Below, piece after piece: positions 25,743 to 35,661 of a DNA stretch of 64,000 nucleotides. The stretch is from the NCBI RefSeq assembly GCF_900105905.1, contig NZ_FNSV01000005.1, forward strand, positions 1,736,001-1,800,000, given 5' to 3'. Position 1 is the stretch's first letter, and each line of letters begins with the position of its first letter. The notes beneath the pieces were generated by a model that was not told where the DNA came from, did no database searches, and worked only from the letters and a program-made list of their open reading frames with translations. Source of the stretch: Rhodococcus koreensis (lineage in GTDB: Bacteria > Actinomycetota > Actinomycetes > Mycobacteriales > Mycobacteriaceae). The translations under genes were made by a program, and so were the position numbers.

Positions 25743-26492
25743 ATGCCCGAAGGCGACACCGTCTGGCGCACCGCCAACTCGCTGCGCGACGCCCTCGAAG
25801 GCAAGGTGCTGACCCGGTGCGACGTGCGGGTCCCGCGGTACGCCACCGTCGACCTGTCCGGCCAGCTCGTCGACGAGGTGGTCAGCCGGGGAAAGCACCT
25901 CCTCATCCGGGTCGGCGACCACTCCATCCACACGCACCTGAAGATGGAGGGTGCGTGGCACATCTACGCGCCGGACTCGAGGTGGCGGCGTCCGGCGCAC
26001 CAGGCGCGCATCGTGCTGGCCACCGAGGACCGGGTGGCGGTCGGGTTCTCGCTGGGCATCACCGAGATCCTCCAGCGTGACGACGAGGAGTCCGCGGTCG
26101 GCCACCTCGGCCCCGACCTGCTGGGGCCGGACTGGGATGCAGGCACGGCGGTCCGCAATCTGCGGGCGGCCGGCGAGCAGCCCATCGGTCTCGCCCTCAC
26201 CGATCAACGCAATCTGGCCGGTCTCGGCAACGTGTACCGCAACGAAGTCTGCTTCCTCCGCGGCGTCCACCCGTACACTCCGGCGGCCGAGGTGACCGAC
26301 CTGCCCGCAATGGTCACGCTCGCGCATCGCATGATTCACGCCGACAAGAACAACTCGATCCGTCACCGGCCGTGGGTGTACGGGCGGGCCGGACAACGGT
26401 GCCGCCGCTGCGGGACGGTGATCGAAGGCCACGACCTCGGCCGCCAGGAGATCTTCTTCTGCACGTACTGCCAACCGCCAAAAGTGGTTTAG
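25743..26492 (+). CDS. nei: Fpg/Nei-family DNA glycosylase (Nei2)
   Basis: A 249-residue base-excision glycosylase/AP lyase that removes oxidised pyrimidines and opens the strand. The N-terminus MPEGDTVWRTA supplies the catalytic Pro2 and Glu3 of the Nei branch. LAGLGNVYRNEVCFLRG is the helix-2-turn-helix, and the C-terminal zinc finger is CRRCGTVIEGHDLGRQEIFFCTYC with four cysteines and the conserved Arg in its loop. It starts 1 bp after lhr, so the helicase and glycosylase are co-expressed (Rv3296-Rv3297). The 3' end overlaps the convergent DUF1353 gene by 4 bp. Confidence 0.94.
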   Translation: MPEGDTVWRTANSLRDALEGKVLTRCDVRVPRYATVDLSGQLVDEVVSRGKHLLIRVGDHSIHTHLKMEGAWHIYAPDSRWRRPAHQARIVLATEDRVAVGFSLGITEILQRDDEESAVGHLGPDLLGPDWDAGTAVRNLRAAGEQPIGLALTDQRNLAGLGNVYRNEVCFLRGVHPYTPAAEVTDLPAMVTLAHRMIHADKNNSIRHRPWVYGRAGQRCRRCGTVIEGHDLGRQEIFFCTYCQPPKVV

Positions 26493-27220
26493 CGGAGGAC
26501 CGTCGTCGGCGGCCCGAGCGGCGGGGGTCGGCGCGTGCGCCTGCGGCCGAGCAGCCAGGCGGCACCGTCCGGCACCCACAGCACCGCGGCTGTGCCGATC
26601 GTCAGCAGATACGTGGGCGCGATCAGGGGCAGCAGGATGCAGCCCAGCAGGGCGACGGGAAAGTCTCTGCGCCACAACAGCGATAGCAGCACCGGCACCG
26701 CGAGCAGGAGGGCGGCCAGGCCTAAATGCGAGGTCGCCACGGCCCACGGCACGCCCACCACCCAGCACAGCATCCCGAGCACCTGGTGGGTGATCAGCAG
26801 GAACCGGACGACGTCGGTGAACGTCCAGAACCGGCCGACCTCGACGCCGACCCAGAAGATGCGGCTGCGGAACGGTCCGACGCCTTCGTCGAGCAGGGCG
26901 AGCCGGAACAGTTCGTCCGCGTGGCGTCGCAGCGTGTTTCCCTCCTGCCCCAGCGCGCTCGCACGTTTGCAGAGGTCGTCGTGCATGATCGCGGGAAGCA
27001 GTTGCCGGCCGTACGGCGTGAGCAGACCCTGCAGCGGCGCGGGGATCGACGCGAGATCCGTGCGGAGCAGGCACGGCATCGGGGCGCAGCCGGGCACCGT
27101 CACCACCGTGTCGCCGTGGACGTAGACGAATTCGCCGACGAGTTGGAAGAACTTGCGGTCGAGTACCCGGAGTTCGGGTTGCGGGCGAGTCGGATCGTCC
27201 ACGGACACCTGGAACGGCAT
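26489..27220 (-). CDS. DUF1353 membrane protein
   Basis: A 243-residue protein with an N-terminal DUF1353 domain (about residues 1-110: VLDRKFFQLVGEFVYVHGDTVVTVP, LLRTDLASIPAPLQGLLTP, LLPAIMHDDLCKRA) followed by hydrophobic segments and a short basic C-terminus. DUF1353 is also found in phage and tail-associated proteins with no known activity; TDLASIP and the HDDL motif are its hallmarks. ATG 27220 has GAGGTG upstream; GTG 27226, two codons earlier, lies 1 bp from the tetR stop. It is cotranscribed with the TetR gene. Function unknown. Confidence 0.7.
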   Translation of the reverse strand: MPFQVSVDDPTRPQPELRVLDRKFFQLVGEFVYVHGDTVVTVPGCAPMPCLLRTDLASIPAPLQGLLTPYGRQLLPAIMHDDLCKRASALGQEGNTLRRHADELFRLALLDEGVGPFRSRIFWVGVEVGRFWTFTDVVRFLLITHQVLGMLCWVVGVPWAVATSHLGLAALLLAVPVLLSLLWRRDFPVALLGCILLPLIAPTYLLTIGTAAVLWVPDGAAWLLGRRRTRRPPPLGPPTTVLR

Positions 27221-27227
27221 GCGCACC

Positions 27228-27806
27228 TCACTCGTGGCCGGCCTTGTTTGCCTCCACCACCAGAGTGACGCAATGCGCGACGAATTGCTCGCGCGACGCG
27301 GCAACAGTTCCGTCGAGATATCCGATGAACAGGGTCGTGAGGGCGCCCACCACTCCGACGGCGACGAGTTGCTTCGTCACCTCGTCGTCGACGGCGGAGA
27401 GCTGGTCGTGCACGAGTCCGACGAAGCCGGGCATCAGGTCGATGCCCCGCCTGCTCAGCGCGGGTTCGGACAAGGGCGCCAGCAGCAGGACGCGGCCCAT
27501 GGCGGGATCGTCGACCATCAGCTTCACGAACGCGTCCACGGCCGCCTCGGCGCGCTCGCGTGCGGTCTCGGTGGACGCCACCGCCGCCACGAGCGCGGCC
27601 TGCGCCTCGTCTCCCACCGCGGTGTAGACCGCGCGCACGAATTCGTCCCGGTCCCGGAACGACTCGTAGAAGTACCGTTCGGTCAGCGATGCCGCACGGC
27701 AGACGGCGCGCACGTTCACGGCGGGCCCGTCCGCCGCACCGAGCAGGGCGACGCCCGCCCGCAGCAGCGAATTCCGACGTGCTTCCCGCCGGTCCTCCAG
27801 CGTCAC
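27228..27806 (-). CDS. TetR-family transcriptional regulator
   Basis: A 192-residue regulator. The N-terminal DNA-binding domain spans about residues 5-55 (RREARRNSLLRAGVALL, NVRAVCRAASLTERYFYESFRDRDEFV), with the recognition helix SLTERYFYESF. The C-terminal ligand domain is helical (ARERAEAAVDAFVKLMVDDPAMGRVLLLAPL). It starts at a GTG and diverges from the MpaB/DUF2236 gene. The 46-bp inverted repeat between them (27825-27870) is the obvious operator, so it probably represses both itself and the oxygenase. The ligand is unknown. Confidence 0.88.
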   Translation of the reverse strand: MTLEDRREARRNSLLRAGVALLGAADGPAVNVRAVCRAASLTERYFYESFRDRDEFVRAVYTAVGDEAQAALVAAVASTETARERAEAAVDAFVKLMVDDPAMGRVLLLAPLSEPALSRRGIDLMPGFVGLVHDQLSAVDDEVTKQLVAVGVVGALTTLFIGYLDGTVAASREQFVAHCVTLVVEANKAGHE

Positions 27807-27823
27807 TCTTCTCGCCCCAATCC

Positions 27824-27853
27824 TTGACTACACGTGTTGTCAGATCCTAGTCT
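27824..27853 (+). promoter_or_regulatory. Promoter of the MpaB/DUF2236 gene (leaderless)
   Basis: TTGACT (27824-27829), an 18-bp spacer and TAGTCT (27848-27853), followed by 6 nt and the GTG start at 27860. Both boxes are near consensus, and the transcript should start at or beside the start codon. Confidence 0.65.
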
Positions 27854-27870
27854 GACAACGTGCGTAGTCA
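27825..27870. promoter_or_regulatory. Long inverted-repeat operator for the TetR regulator
   Basis: Arm 27825-27844 (TGACTACACGTGTTGTCAGA) faces arm 27851-27870, with perfect outer (TGACTA/TAGTCA) and inner (GTTGTCAGA/TCTGACAAC) blocks, a differing 5-bp middle and a 6-bp centre. It spans from the -35 box to beyond the start codon of the rightward gene, so bound repressor would block RNA polymerase completely. Confidence 0.75.
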
Positions 27871-28819
27871 CTTGAACGCGGACGGTACGCCCGTCCCGGC
27901 CTCCGCTCCCGTTCCCCTCGGCCCCGATTCGCTGACCTGGAAGTATTTCGGCGACTGGCGCGGAATGCTGCAGGGCGTGTGGGCCGGGTCGATGCAGAAC
28001 ATGCACCCCGGTCTCGGCGCCGGCGTCGAGGAACACTCCCGCTTCTTCGACGAGCGGTGGGAGCGGCTCTACCGGTCGCTGTACCCGATCGGCGGCGTCG
28101 TCTTCGACGGCGACCGCGCCCAGCAGACCGCGGAGCAGGTCCGGGGATACCACGACAACATCAAGGGAATCGACAAACACGGCCGCAGGTACCACGCCCT
28201 CGACCCCGACACGTTCTACTGGGCGCACGCCACGTTCTTCATGGGCACCATCCTCACCGGCGACAATTTCATGGGTGGCCTCACCGAAGACCAGAAGCGA
28301 CGCCTCTTCACCGAGCACATTCAGTGGTACCGCCTGTACGGGATGAGCATGCGCCCCGTCCCGGAGACGTGGGAGGCGTTTTGTGAGTACTGGGATCACA
28401 TGTGCCGCAACGTGCTCGAGGACAACAAGGCCACCCGCGACGTCCTCGACCTGTCCGGGCTCGGCGCTCCCCCGTTCCTGTCGTGGCTGCCCGGCCCGGT
28501 GTGGGCGATCCTCCGCATCCCGGTGGCGAAAGGCTTCGTGTGGCTGACGGTCGGCATGTACGACCCATCGGTCCGCGACCTCCTCGGCTACCGCTGGACC
28601 ACACGCGACGAGCGCCTGCACACTCTCGTCGGCCGCGCCGTGAGCGCCGTCTTCCGCCTCGTCCCCTGGCGGTACCGGTACCACCCGCGTGCCCGCGCCG
28701 GCTGGGACCGCGAGACCGGACGCGCCCCCACGCACGCGCCGCTCGTCCACACCCCGCGGCGCAATCTTCCCCCGGTCGACCGGCGCGACGACCCCCAGCA
28801 CTACAGCCCGAAAGACTGA
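27860..28819 (+). CDS. MpaB/DUF2236-family oxygenase-like protein
   Basis: A 319-residue member of the DUF2236 family (MpaB, latex-clearing-protein relatives), haem b-type oxygenases or their uncharacterised kin. Conserved blocks are WKYFGDWRGMLQGVWAGSMQNMHPGLGAGVEEHS, GVVFDGDRAQQTAEQVRGYHDNIKG, YHALDPDTFYWAHATFF (with a His that could be a haem or metal ligand), FMGGLTEDQKRRLFTEHIQWYRLYGMSMRPVPETW and a basic Pro-rich tail. There is no signal peptide, so it acts in the cytoplasm or on the inner membrane. Control by the divergent TetR through the operator that overlaps the start codon suggests induction by a specific compound. The substrate is unknown. Confidence 0.78.
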   Translation: MRSHLNADGTPVPASAPVPLGPDSLTWKYFGDWRGMLQGVWAGSMQNMHPGLGAGVEEHSRFFDERWERLYRSLYPIGGVVFDGDRAQQTAEQVRGYHDNIKGIDKHGRRYHALDPDTFYWAHATFFMGTILTGDNFMGGLTEDQKRRLFTEHIQWYRLYGMSMRPVPETWEAFCEYWDHMCRNVLEDNKATRDVLDLSGLGAPPFLSWLPGPVWAILRIPVAKGFVWLTVGMYDPSVRDLLGYRWTTRDERLHTLVGRAVSAVFRLVPWRYRYHPRARAGWDRETGRAPTHAPLVHTPRRNLPPVDRRDDPQHYSPKD

Positions 28820-28883
28820 GTTCCCAGCGAGCTCACAGACAACGCCCACACTGCTCACGGGTTCCGGGACGACGCTGAATCAC

Positions 28884-28976
28884 ATGGAATTCATCGCTGT
28901 TTCAGCCCTCGTCGTCATGGCGCTCTCCGGGGTCGTCGCCGCACACGCACCGAAATCGCTCGTCCACACTCGCTGA
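28884..28976 (+). CDS. Very small hydrophobic peptide (30 residues), tentative
   Basis: ATG 28884 opens a 30-codon frame, EFIAVSALVVMALSGVVAAHAPKSLVHTR, one transmembrane helix with a basic end. It fills the gap between the DUF2236 gene and the next membrane protein (28820-29003). There is no strong ribosome-binding site and the frame is open further upstream, so coding is unproven. Confidence 0.25.
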   Translation: MEFIAVSALVVMALSGVVAAHAPKSLVHTR

Positions 28977-29003
28977 CCGCGTGCGCGTGGAATGCTCGGG
29001 GCC

Positions 29004-29540
29004 ATGGAGTGGGACCTTCCGAAGCTCTTCAACCGCCCCGCGCAGCTAACCGACGCCCCGATCGACACCGAGCGTGTCGCCCGGCGCATCAGCGCCTACA
29101 TCTACGGCAACATCCTCGTCCTCGCGGCGCTGATCCCCGTCACCAAGGCGCAGGAAACCGTCGGCATCGCGATCGTCGTCGGAGCCGCTCTGTCCACCTT
29201 CCTCGCGCACATATTCGCCGAGTCCGTCGGCCAGACACTGCGTCTCGACCGCACCCTCACCCGAGCCGAACGCAGCGGCGAACTCCGCGACAGCCTGCCC
29301 ATCCTCACGTCGGCCATCGTCCCCAGCATCATCCTGTGCACCGCGCTGATCGGCTGGCTCGAGCCGAGGACGGCGCAGTTGATCGCCGAGCTGGTGATGA
29401 TCACCCGGATCGCGTCGATCAGTTACGTGATCAGCCATCTCCGCCGCGAGAAGGTCACGTCCGGCACCCACTGGGCGGCGATCGGCCTCGCCGCCGTCGC
29501 AGCGGCCGTCGTGGTGATCAAGGTATTTCTGACACACTGA
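29004..29540 (+). CDS. Hypothetical membrane protein, 4 TM
   Basis: A 178-residue protein with about four hydrophobic segments: ISAYIYGNILVLAALIPV, VGIAIVVGAALSTFLAHIFAE, LTSAIVPSIILCTALIGWL and AAIGLAAVAAAVVVIKVFL. A charged stretch LRLDRTLTRAERSGELRDSL lies between helices 2 and 3. I do not recognise a family. ATG 29004 is chosen; ATG 28992 is an in-frame alternative. The 3' end overlaps the convergent glpD by 23 bp. Confidence 0.6.
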   Translation: MEWDLPKLFNRPAQLTDAPIDTERVARRISAYIYGNILVLAALIPVTKAQETVGIAIVVGAALSTFLAHIFAESVGQTLRLDRTLTRAERSGELRDSLPILTSAIVPSIILCTALIGWLEPRTAQLIAELVMITRIASISYVISHLRREKVTSGTHWAAIGLAAVAAAVVVIKVFLTH

Positions 29541-31260
29541 CCGGCGGTTCGAGCAGTTCGACCCGCGATTCCGGTGCTGCCGCCCGCAACGCGTCGGCGG
29601 ACAGGTCGTCCGGCTGCGCCTGCGACTGCACCTCCGCCTCCACCCGCGCCTGGTACGTCTTCACCTCGCGGTCGATGTCGTCGGCGTCCCAGCCGAGGAC
29701 CGGAGCCACCAGTTGCGCCACCTGCTCGGCGCAGTTCACACCCCGATGCGAGTACTCGATCGCGATGCGGGTGCGCCGGGCGAGGATGTCGTCGAGATGC
29801 AGCGCACCCTCCGCCGCCGCCGCGTACACGACCTCGACCTGCAGGTAGGCGGGCGCGTCGGTGAGGGGCTGGAGAAGTTCCGGCTTCTCGGACGCCAGGT
29901 CGAGCACCTCGCCGATCAGCGAGCCGTAACGGTCCAGCAGGTGCTTCACCCGATACGGGTGCAGCCCGTACAGCTGGCCGAGGTGCACGGTCTGGTTGAC
30001 CAGCGCGAAGTACCCGTCCGCACCCACGAGCGGCACCTTCTCGGTGATGGACGGCGCCATCCGCGCCGGAATGTCCTCGGCCGCGAGATCCACGGCGTCC
30101 TCGGCCATCACACGGTAGGTGGTGTACTTGCCGCCCGCGATGGCGACGAGGCCCGGTGCCACGCGCGCGACGGCGTGCTCGCGCGACAGCTTCGACGTCT
30201 CGTCGCTCTCCCCGGCGAGCAGCGGACGCAGACCGGCATAGACACCGTCGATGTCGTCGTGGGTCAGCGACGTCACCAGCACCTTGTTGACGTGACCGAG
30301 GATGTAGTCGATGTCGGCCTTGGTGGCCGCCGGATGCGCGAGGTCGAGGTTCCAGTCCGTGTCGGTGGTGCCGATGATCCAGTGACTGCCCCACGGGATG
30401 ACGAACAGCACCGACTTCTCGGTGCGGAGGATGATCGCGGCGTCGCTGACGATCCGGTCGCGGGGCACCACGATGTGGACGCCCTTGGACGCGCGGACGC
30501 GGAACCGGCCGCGTTGCCGCGACAGCGCCTGGATCTCGTCGGTCCACACCCCGGTCGCGTTGATGACGACGTGCGCCTTCACGTCGGCGGTGCGCCCGTC
30601 CTCGCAGTCCCGGATGCGCACCCCGGACACCCGGTCCGCCTCCCGCAGGAAACCGACCACCTGCGTCGACGTCCGCACGACCGCACCGTAGTGGGCGGCG
30701 GTGCGGGCGACGGTCATGGTGTGCCGGGCGTCGTCGACGACGGTGTCGTAGTACTGGATGCCGCCGGACAGCGAGTTGCGCTTGAGCCCGGGCGCCATCC
30801 GCAGCGCACCCGCGCGGGTCAGATGCTTCTGCGGTGGAACCGATTTGGCGCCGCCCATCCGGTCGTAGAGGAAGATGCCTGCCGCCATGTAGGGCCGCTC
30901 CCACAGCCTGTGGGTGATCGGGAACAGGAACTTGAGCGGCTTCACCAGGTGCGGCGCGAGGGTGGTCAGCGACAGCTCACGCTCCCGGAGCGCCTCCCGG
31001 ACCAGTCCGAACTCGAGCTGCTCGAGATAGCGCAGCCCGCCGTGGAACATCTTCGACGAGCGACTCGACGTTCCGGACGCGTAGTCGCGCGCCTCCACCA
31101 ACGCCACCTTCAGCCCGCGGGTGGCCGCGTCCAGGGCCGCACCGGCACCGACCACACCACCGCCGATCACGACGACGTCGAACTGTTCGGTCTGCAGCTC
31201 GTCCCAGGCGGCATCGCGCTGCCGGGGACCGAGGAACTGCACACCAGGCTGACTACTCAA
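29518..31260 (-). CDS. glpD: Glycerol-3-phosphate dehydrogenase (FAD, aerobic)
   Basis: A 580-residue membrane-associated flavoprotein that oxidises sn-glycerol-3-phosphate to dihydroxyacetone phosphate and passes electrons to quinone. The FAD-binding Rossmann motif VVVIGGGVVGAGAALDAATRG is near residue 30. SSRSSKMFHGGLRYLEQ follows, and later HWIIGTTDTDWNLD and IAGGKYTTYRVMAEDAV are GlpD hallmarks. The start is a TTG at 31260, supported by AGGAG 6 nt upstream; GTG 31242 is the alternative. It diverges from glpK across 50 bp, so uptake and oxidation of glycerol are controlled together (Rv3302c is glpD2). Confidence 0.95.
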   Translation of the reverse strand: MSSQPGVQFLGPRQRDAAWDELQTEQFDVVVIGGGVVGAGAALDAATRGLKVALVEARDYASGTSSRSSKMFHGGLRYLEQLEFGLVREALRERELSLTTLAPHLVKPLKFLFPITHRLWERPYMAAGIFLYDRMGGAKSVPPQKHLTRAGALRMAPGLKRNSLSGGIQYYDTVVDDARHTMTVARTAAHYGAVVRTSTQVVGFLREADRVSGVRIRDCEDGRTADVKAHVVINATGVWTDEIQALSRQRGRFRVRASKGVHIVVPRDRIVSDAAIILRTEKSVLFVIPWGSHWIIGTTDTDWNLDLAHPAATKADIDYILGHVNKVLVTSLTHDDIDGVYAGLRPLLAGESDETSKLSREHAVARVAPGLVAIAGGKYTTYRVMAEDAVDLAAEDIPARMAPSITEKVPLVGADGYFALVNQTVHLGQLYGLHPYRVKHLLDRYGSLIGEVLDLASEKPELLQPLTDAPAYLQVEVVYAAAAEGALHLDDILARRTRIAIEYSHRGVNCAEQVAQLVAPVLGWDADDIDREVKTYQARVEAEVQSQAQPDDLSADALRAAAPESRVELLEPPVSVSEIP

Positions 31261-31303
31261 CTCGGGCTCCTGTGAGATGACGACGGATTCATGCCCAGGC
31301 TAG

Positions 31304-31309
31304 TAGCTT
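31304..31309 (+). promoter_or_regulatory. Candidate -10 box of glpK
   Basis: TAGCTT lies 7 nt before a GTG at 31317, the spacing seen at other leaderless genes here. If correct, glpK begins at 31317 rather than at the ATG 31311. Confidence 0.35.
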
Positions 31310-31310
31310 C

Positions 31311-32788
<1,478 letters not shown>

Positions 32789-32804
<16 letters not shown>

Positions 32805-33973
32805 TCGGCGTACGCGTCGCCGAGCCTCGCCGCCGCACCCGTCAGCACGTCTTCCGAACAGGTCGCGAAGCACAGCCGCAGAGCGCTCCGGTGCTCCGCG
32901 GCGACGCCGAACGCCGATCCGGGGACGAAGGCCACGCCGTGCTCGACGGCGGTCTGCAGCAGCGCCGCCGTGTCGACGTCGGCGCTTGTGAACTCGGTCC
33001 AGCAGAACATTCCGCCCACGGCCGAGGATACGCCGGCGCGGTCGCCGAACGTCGAGGCGACACCGTCGGCGAGTGCCCGGGCCCGGGATCCGTAGCGGGC
33101 GCGCAGCATCTCCAGGTGCAGGTCCAGCCACGACTCGTCCGACAGCAGTCCGGCGGCGATCTGGTGGGTCAGTGACGAACCGCAGAGGTCCGCACCCTGC
33201 TTGAGCAGTTCGACGGCCTCGCACACCCGCCGGTCGCCGTGCAGCCATCCGACCCGCAGCGCGGGTGCCAGGATCTTCGAGGCGCTCGACAACCGGATCA
33301 CCCGGTCCGACAGCGCCGCGACGGGCGCGGGCGGCGGCCCGTCGAAGAAGAGTTCGCCGTACGGGTCGTCCTCGATCACCCAGAAGCCGAAGCGATCGGC
33401 CAGTGCGGCGAGGTGTTCCCGGCGACCGGCCGCCAGGACGACGCCGCGCGGGTTGTGGAAATTGCTCACCGTGTGGACGACCGTGGGCCGCAGTCCGGTC
33501 TCGAGCATGCCCTGCAGGGCGGCGGTGTCGATGCCGTCGGCGTCGAGTGGGACGGACCGGACGTCGGCCTCCGCGGCACGGAACACCTGCAGCGCTCCGG
33601 TGTATGCGGGTTCCTCGACGATCACGACGTCGCCGGGGTCGAGCAGCACCTGTGCGAGCAGGCTCAGCGCCTGCTGCGAGCCGTGCGTGACGACGACGTC
33701 TGCGGCGTCGAGCGGCCGGCCGATCTTCGCGCCCTCGCGGGCGGCGAGCACGTCGCGGAGCTTGCGCAGCCCGGTGGTCTCGCCGTACTGGACGGACGCC
33801 GGATCCGCGAGCGCGAGTTCGGCTTCCTTCCGGATCCGTTCCCGCGGAATGAATTCGGGATCCGGCAGCCCGCCCGCGAGACTGACCACGTCGGGCCGGG
33901 CGGTGAGGGTGAGAAGGTCACGGATGGCGGAGCTGTGCAGCCCCTCCATGCGGCGGGCAAGTGATTGCGGCAT
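32789..33973 (-). CDS. PLP-dependent aminotransferase, class I/II (MocR/2-aminoadipate type)
   Basis: A 394-residue fold-type I aminotransferase of the 2-aminoadipate/LysN and MocR-C-terminal branch. Visible are [17 protein letters not shown] at the start, [56 protein letters not shown] (the Asn contacting PLP), [11 protein letters not shown], the Schiff-base lysine in [16 protein letters not shown], and a C-terminal Arg in LRLCFA. There is no DNA-binding domain. ATG 33973 has GGGAG upstream. An aminoadipate transaminase role would complete the lysine pathway (alpha-aminoadipate to 2-oxoadipate), but the gene is 15 kb away and substrate choice is inference. Confidence 0.82.
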
Positions 33974-34055
33974 GTCGACTCCCAGGAGGCACGTCAAAGC
34001 GGAGATCAGGTGAGGAACACCCTGTCCGTCCTGGGTCTGCGGGGCGGGAGAGCGC

Positions 34056-34089
34056 CGAGGCACGGCCGATGATTTCGGACCGTGCCTCG
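34056..34089 (-). terminator. Terminator downstream of lpdA
   Basis: CGAGGCACGG (34056-34065) and CCGTGCCTCG (34080-34089) form a perfect 10-bp stem that can extend inward through CCGA/TCGG past a bulged A. It lies 50-85 bp after the leftward lpdA stop and before the leftward aminotransferase gene. Confidence 0.7.
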
Positions 34090-34112
34090 ACTATCTCACC
34101 GCGGGAGCCACT

Positions 34113-34134
34113 ATGTGAAATGCGATTCTCACAT
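34113..34134. repeat. AT-rich inverted repeat between lpdA and the aminotransferase gene
   Basis: ATGTGA-AAT-GCG-ATT-C-TCACAT: a 9-bp stem interrupted by one extra C, AT-rich against a GC-rich background. It could be an operator for the leftward aminotransferase gene (start 33973) or part of a two-hairpin termination region for lpdA. Confidence 0.45.
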
Positions 34135-34141
34135 TTCGGGA

Positions 34142-35545
34142 TCAGTCCAGGTCGTCGTGCCGCATCAGCTGGCGAGCCGCCTCGGTGATCGACCCCGTCA
34201 GCGACGGGTACACCGAGAACGTCGCGGCGAGATCATTGACGGTGAGGTTGTTCTGGACGGCGATCGCGATGGGCAGGATCAGCTCCGACCCGTTGGGGGC
34301 CACCACCACGCCGCCGATCACCACACCGGTGGCCGGACGGCAGAAGATCTTCACGAAACCGCGGCGCAGCCCGGACATCTTCGCGCGCGGGTTGGTGTTG
34401 AGCGGGAGCATGACGGTGCGGGCCGGGACCTCGCCGTCGTCGATCGCGGCCTGGCTGACGCCGACGGTGGCGATCTCGGGGCGGGTGAACACGGCCGACG
34501 CCACCGTCTTCAGCTTGATGGGGCTGACGCCCTCACCGAGCGCGTGGTACATCGCGATGCGGCCCTGCATGGCGGCGACCGACGCCAGCGGCAGCAGGCC
34601 GGTGCAGTCACCCGCGGCGTAGATCCCGGACACCGGCGTCCGCGACACCCGGTCCACGCGCAGGTATCCGCCCTTGTCGAGCTCGATGCCGACCTTCTCC
34701 AGCCCGAGGCCCTGCGTGTTGGGCACCGAACCGACGGTCATCAGGGCGTGGCTGCCCTCGACGGTGCGGCCGTCCGCGAGGACGACGACGATGCCGTCCT
34801 CGGTGCGCTTGACGGCGTCGGCCCTGGCGTGCTTGACGAGGGTGACGCCGCGTTCGGCGAGGACGTCCTCGAGAACGAGGGCGGCGTCGGCGTCCTCACC
34901 GGGCAGGACGCGGTCGCGGCTGGACACCAGGGTGACCTTGACACCCATCTCGGTGTAGGCGGACACGAACTCGGCACCGGTCACACCGGAACCGACGACG
35001 ACGAGGTGCGTGGGCAGCTCGTCGAGGTCGTAGAGGTCGCGCCACGTCAGGATCCGCTCGCCGTCCGGCTCCGCCCCGGGGATCACCCGGGGGCTCGCGC
35101 CTGTGGCAATGAGGACGACGTCGGCGTCGAGCGTCTTCTTCTCGCCGTTCTCAAGGGTCGCACACACCTGATGCGACGCCATGCCGAGCCGCTGGTCGGT
35201 GAGCTCGGCGGTGCCCGACAGCAGTTCGACACCCACGGTCTGCAGCCGCGTGCGGATGTCGGAGGACTGCGCCTGGGCGAGGCTCTTCACACGGGCGTGG
35301 ATCTTCGGCAGGGCGACCGTGGCCTGCTCGGGATCGAGCGCAATCCCCAGGTCGGTGGCGCGCCGCATGTCGGTGCGCACTCCGGTGGAGGCGATGAAGG
35401 TCTTGGACGGCACGCAGTCGAACAGAACGCAGGCGCCGCCCACCCCGTCCGAATCGATCAAGGAGACGGAGGCGCCGTGCTGTGCGGCCACCAACGCTGC
35501 CTCGTATCCGGCAGGCCCGCCACCAATGATCACGATTCGGGTCAT
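34142..35545 (-). CDS. lpdA: LpdA-like flavoprotein NAD(P)H:quinone reductase
   Basis: A 467-residue flavoprotein disulfide reductase-family protein, Rv3303c homologue. M. tuberculosis LpdA is an NAD(P)H:quinone reductase rather than a lipoamide dehydrogenase. The first dinucleotide fold is RIVIIGGGPAGYEAALVA, the second LVVVGSGVTGAEFVSAY, and the FAD contact is GIYAAGDCTGLLPLASVA. Here the redox motif GGACVLFDCVPSK has both cysteines (Cys39, Cys44). The C-terminal interface lacks the His-x4-Glu dyad of true lipoamide dehydrogenases (YPSLTGSITEAARQL). It stands alone before a terminator. Disulfide chemistry therefore remains possible but unproven. Confidence 0.9.
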   Translation of the reverse strand: MTRIVIIGGGPAGYEAALVAAQHGASVSLIDSDGVGGACVLFDCVPSKTFIASTGVRTDMRRATDLGIALDPEQATVALPKIHARVKSLAQAQSSDIRTRLQTVGVELLSGTAELTDQRLGMASHQVCATLENGEKKTLDADVVLIATGASPRVIPGAEPDGERILTWRDLYDLDELPTHLVVVGSGVTGAEFVSAYTEMGVKVTLVSSRDRVLPGEDADAALVLEDVLAERGVTLVKHARADAVKRTEDGIVVVLADGRTVEGSHALMTVGSVPNTQGLGLEKVGIELDKGGYLRVDRVSRTPVSGIYAAGDCTGLLPLASVAAMQGRIAMYHALGEGVSPIKLKTVASAVFTRPEIATVGVSQAAIDDGEVPARTVMLPLNTNPRAKMSGLRRGFVKIFCRPATGVVIGGVVVAPNGSELILPIAIAVQNNLTVNDLAATFSVYPSLTGSITEAARQLMRHDDLD

Positions 35546-35648
35546 CTGTCCTCCAATTCACCTGTCGACCGGGGTCTCCGGCCAGCTTTTCCTACGATCG
35601 CAGCGCGTCGTGTCGTGCACTGCATGCAACAGATTACTAGCCACCGTT

Positions 35649-35654
35649 TAGGCT
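35649..35654 (+). promoter_or_regulatory. -10 box of the gamma-glutamylcyclotransferase-like gene (leaderless)
   Basis: TAGGCT, then 7 nt, then the GTG at 35662. No Shine-Dalgarno sequence fits. The interval 35546-35648 back to lpdA holds no other feature I can support. Confidence 0.5.
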
Positions 35655-35661
35655 TGCCGCC

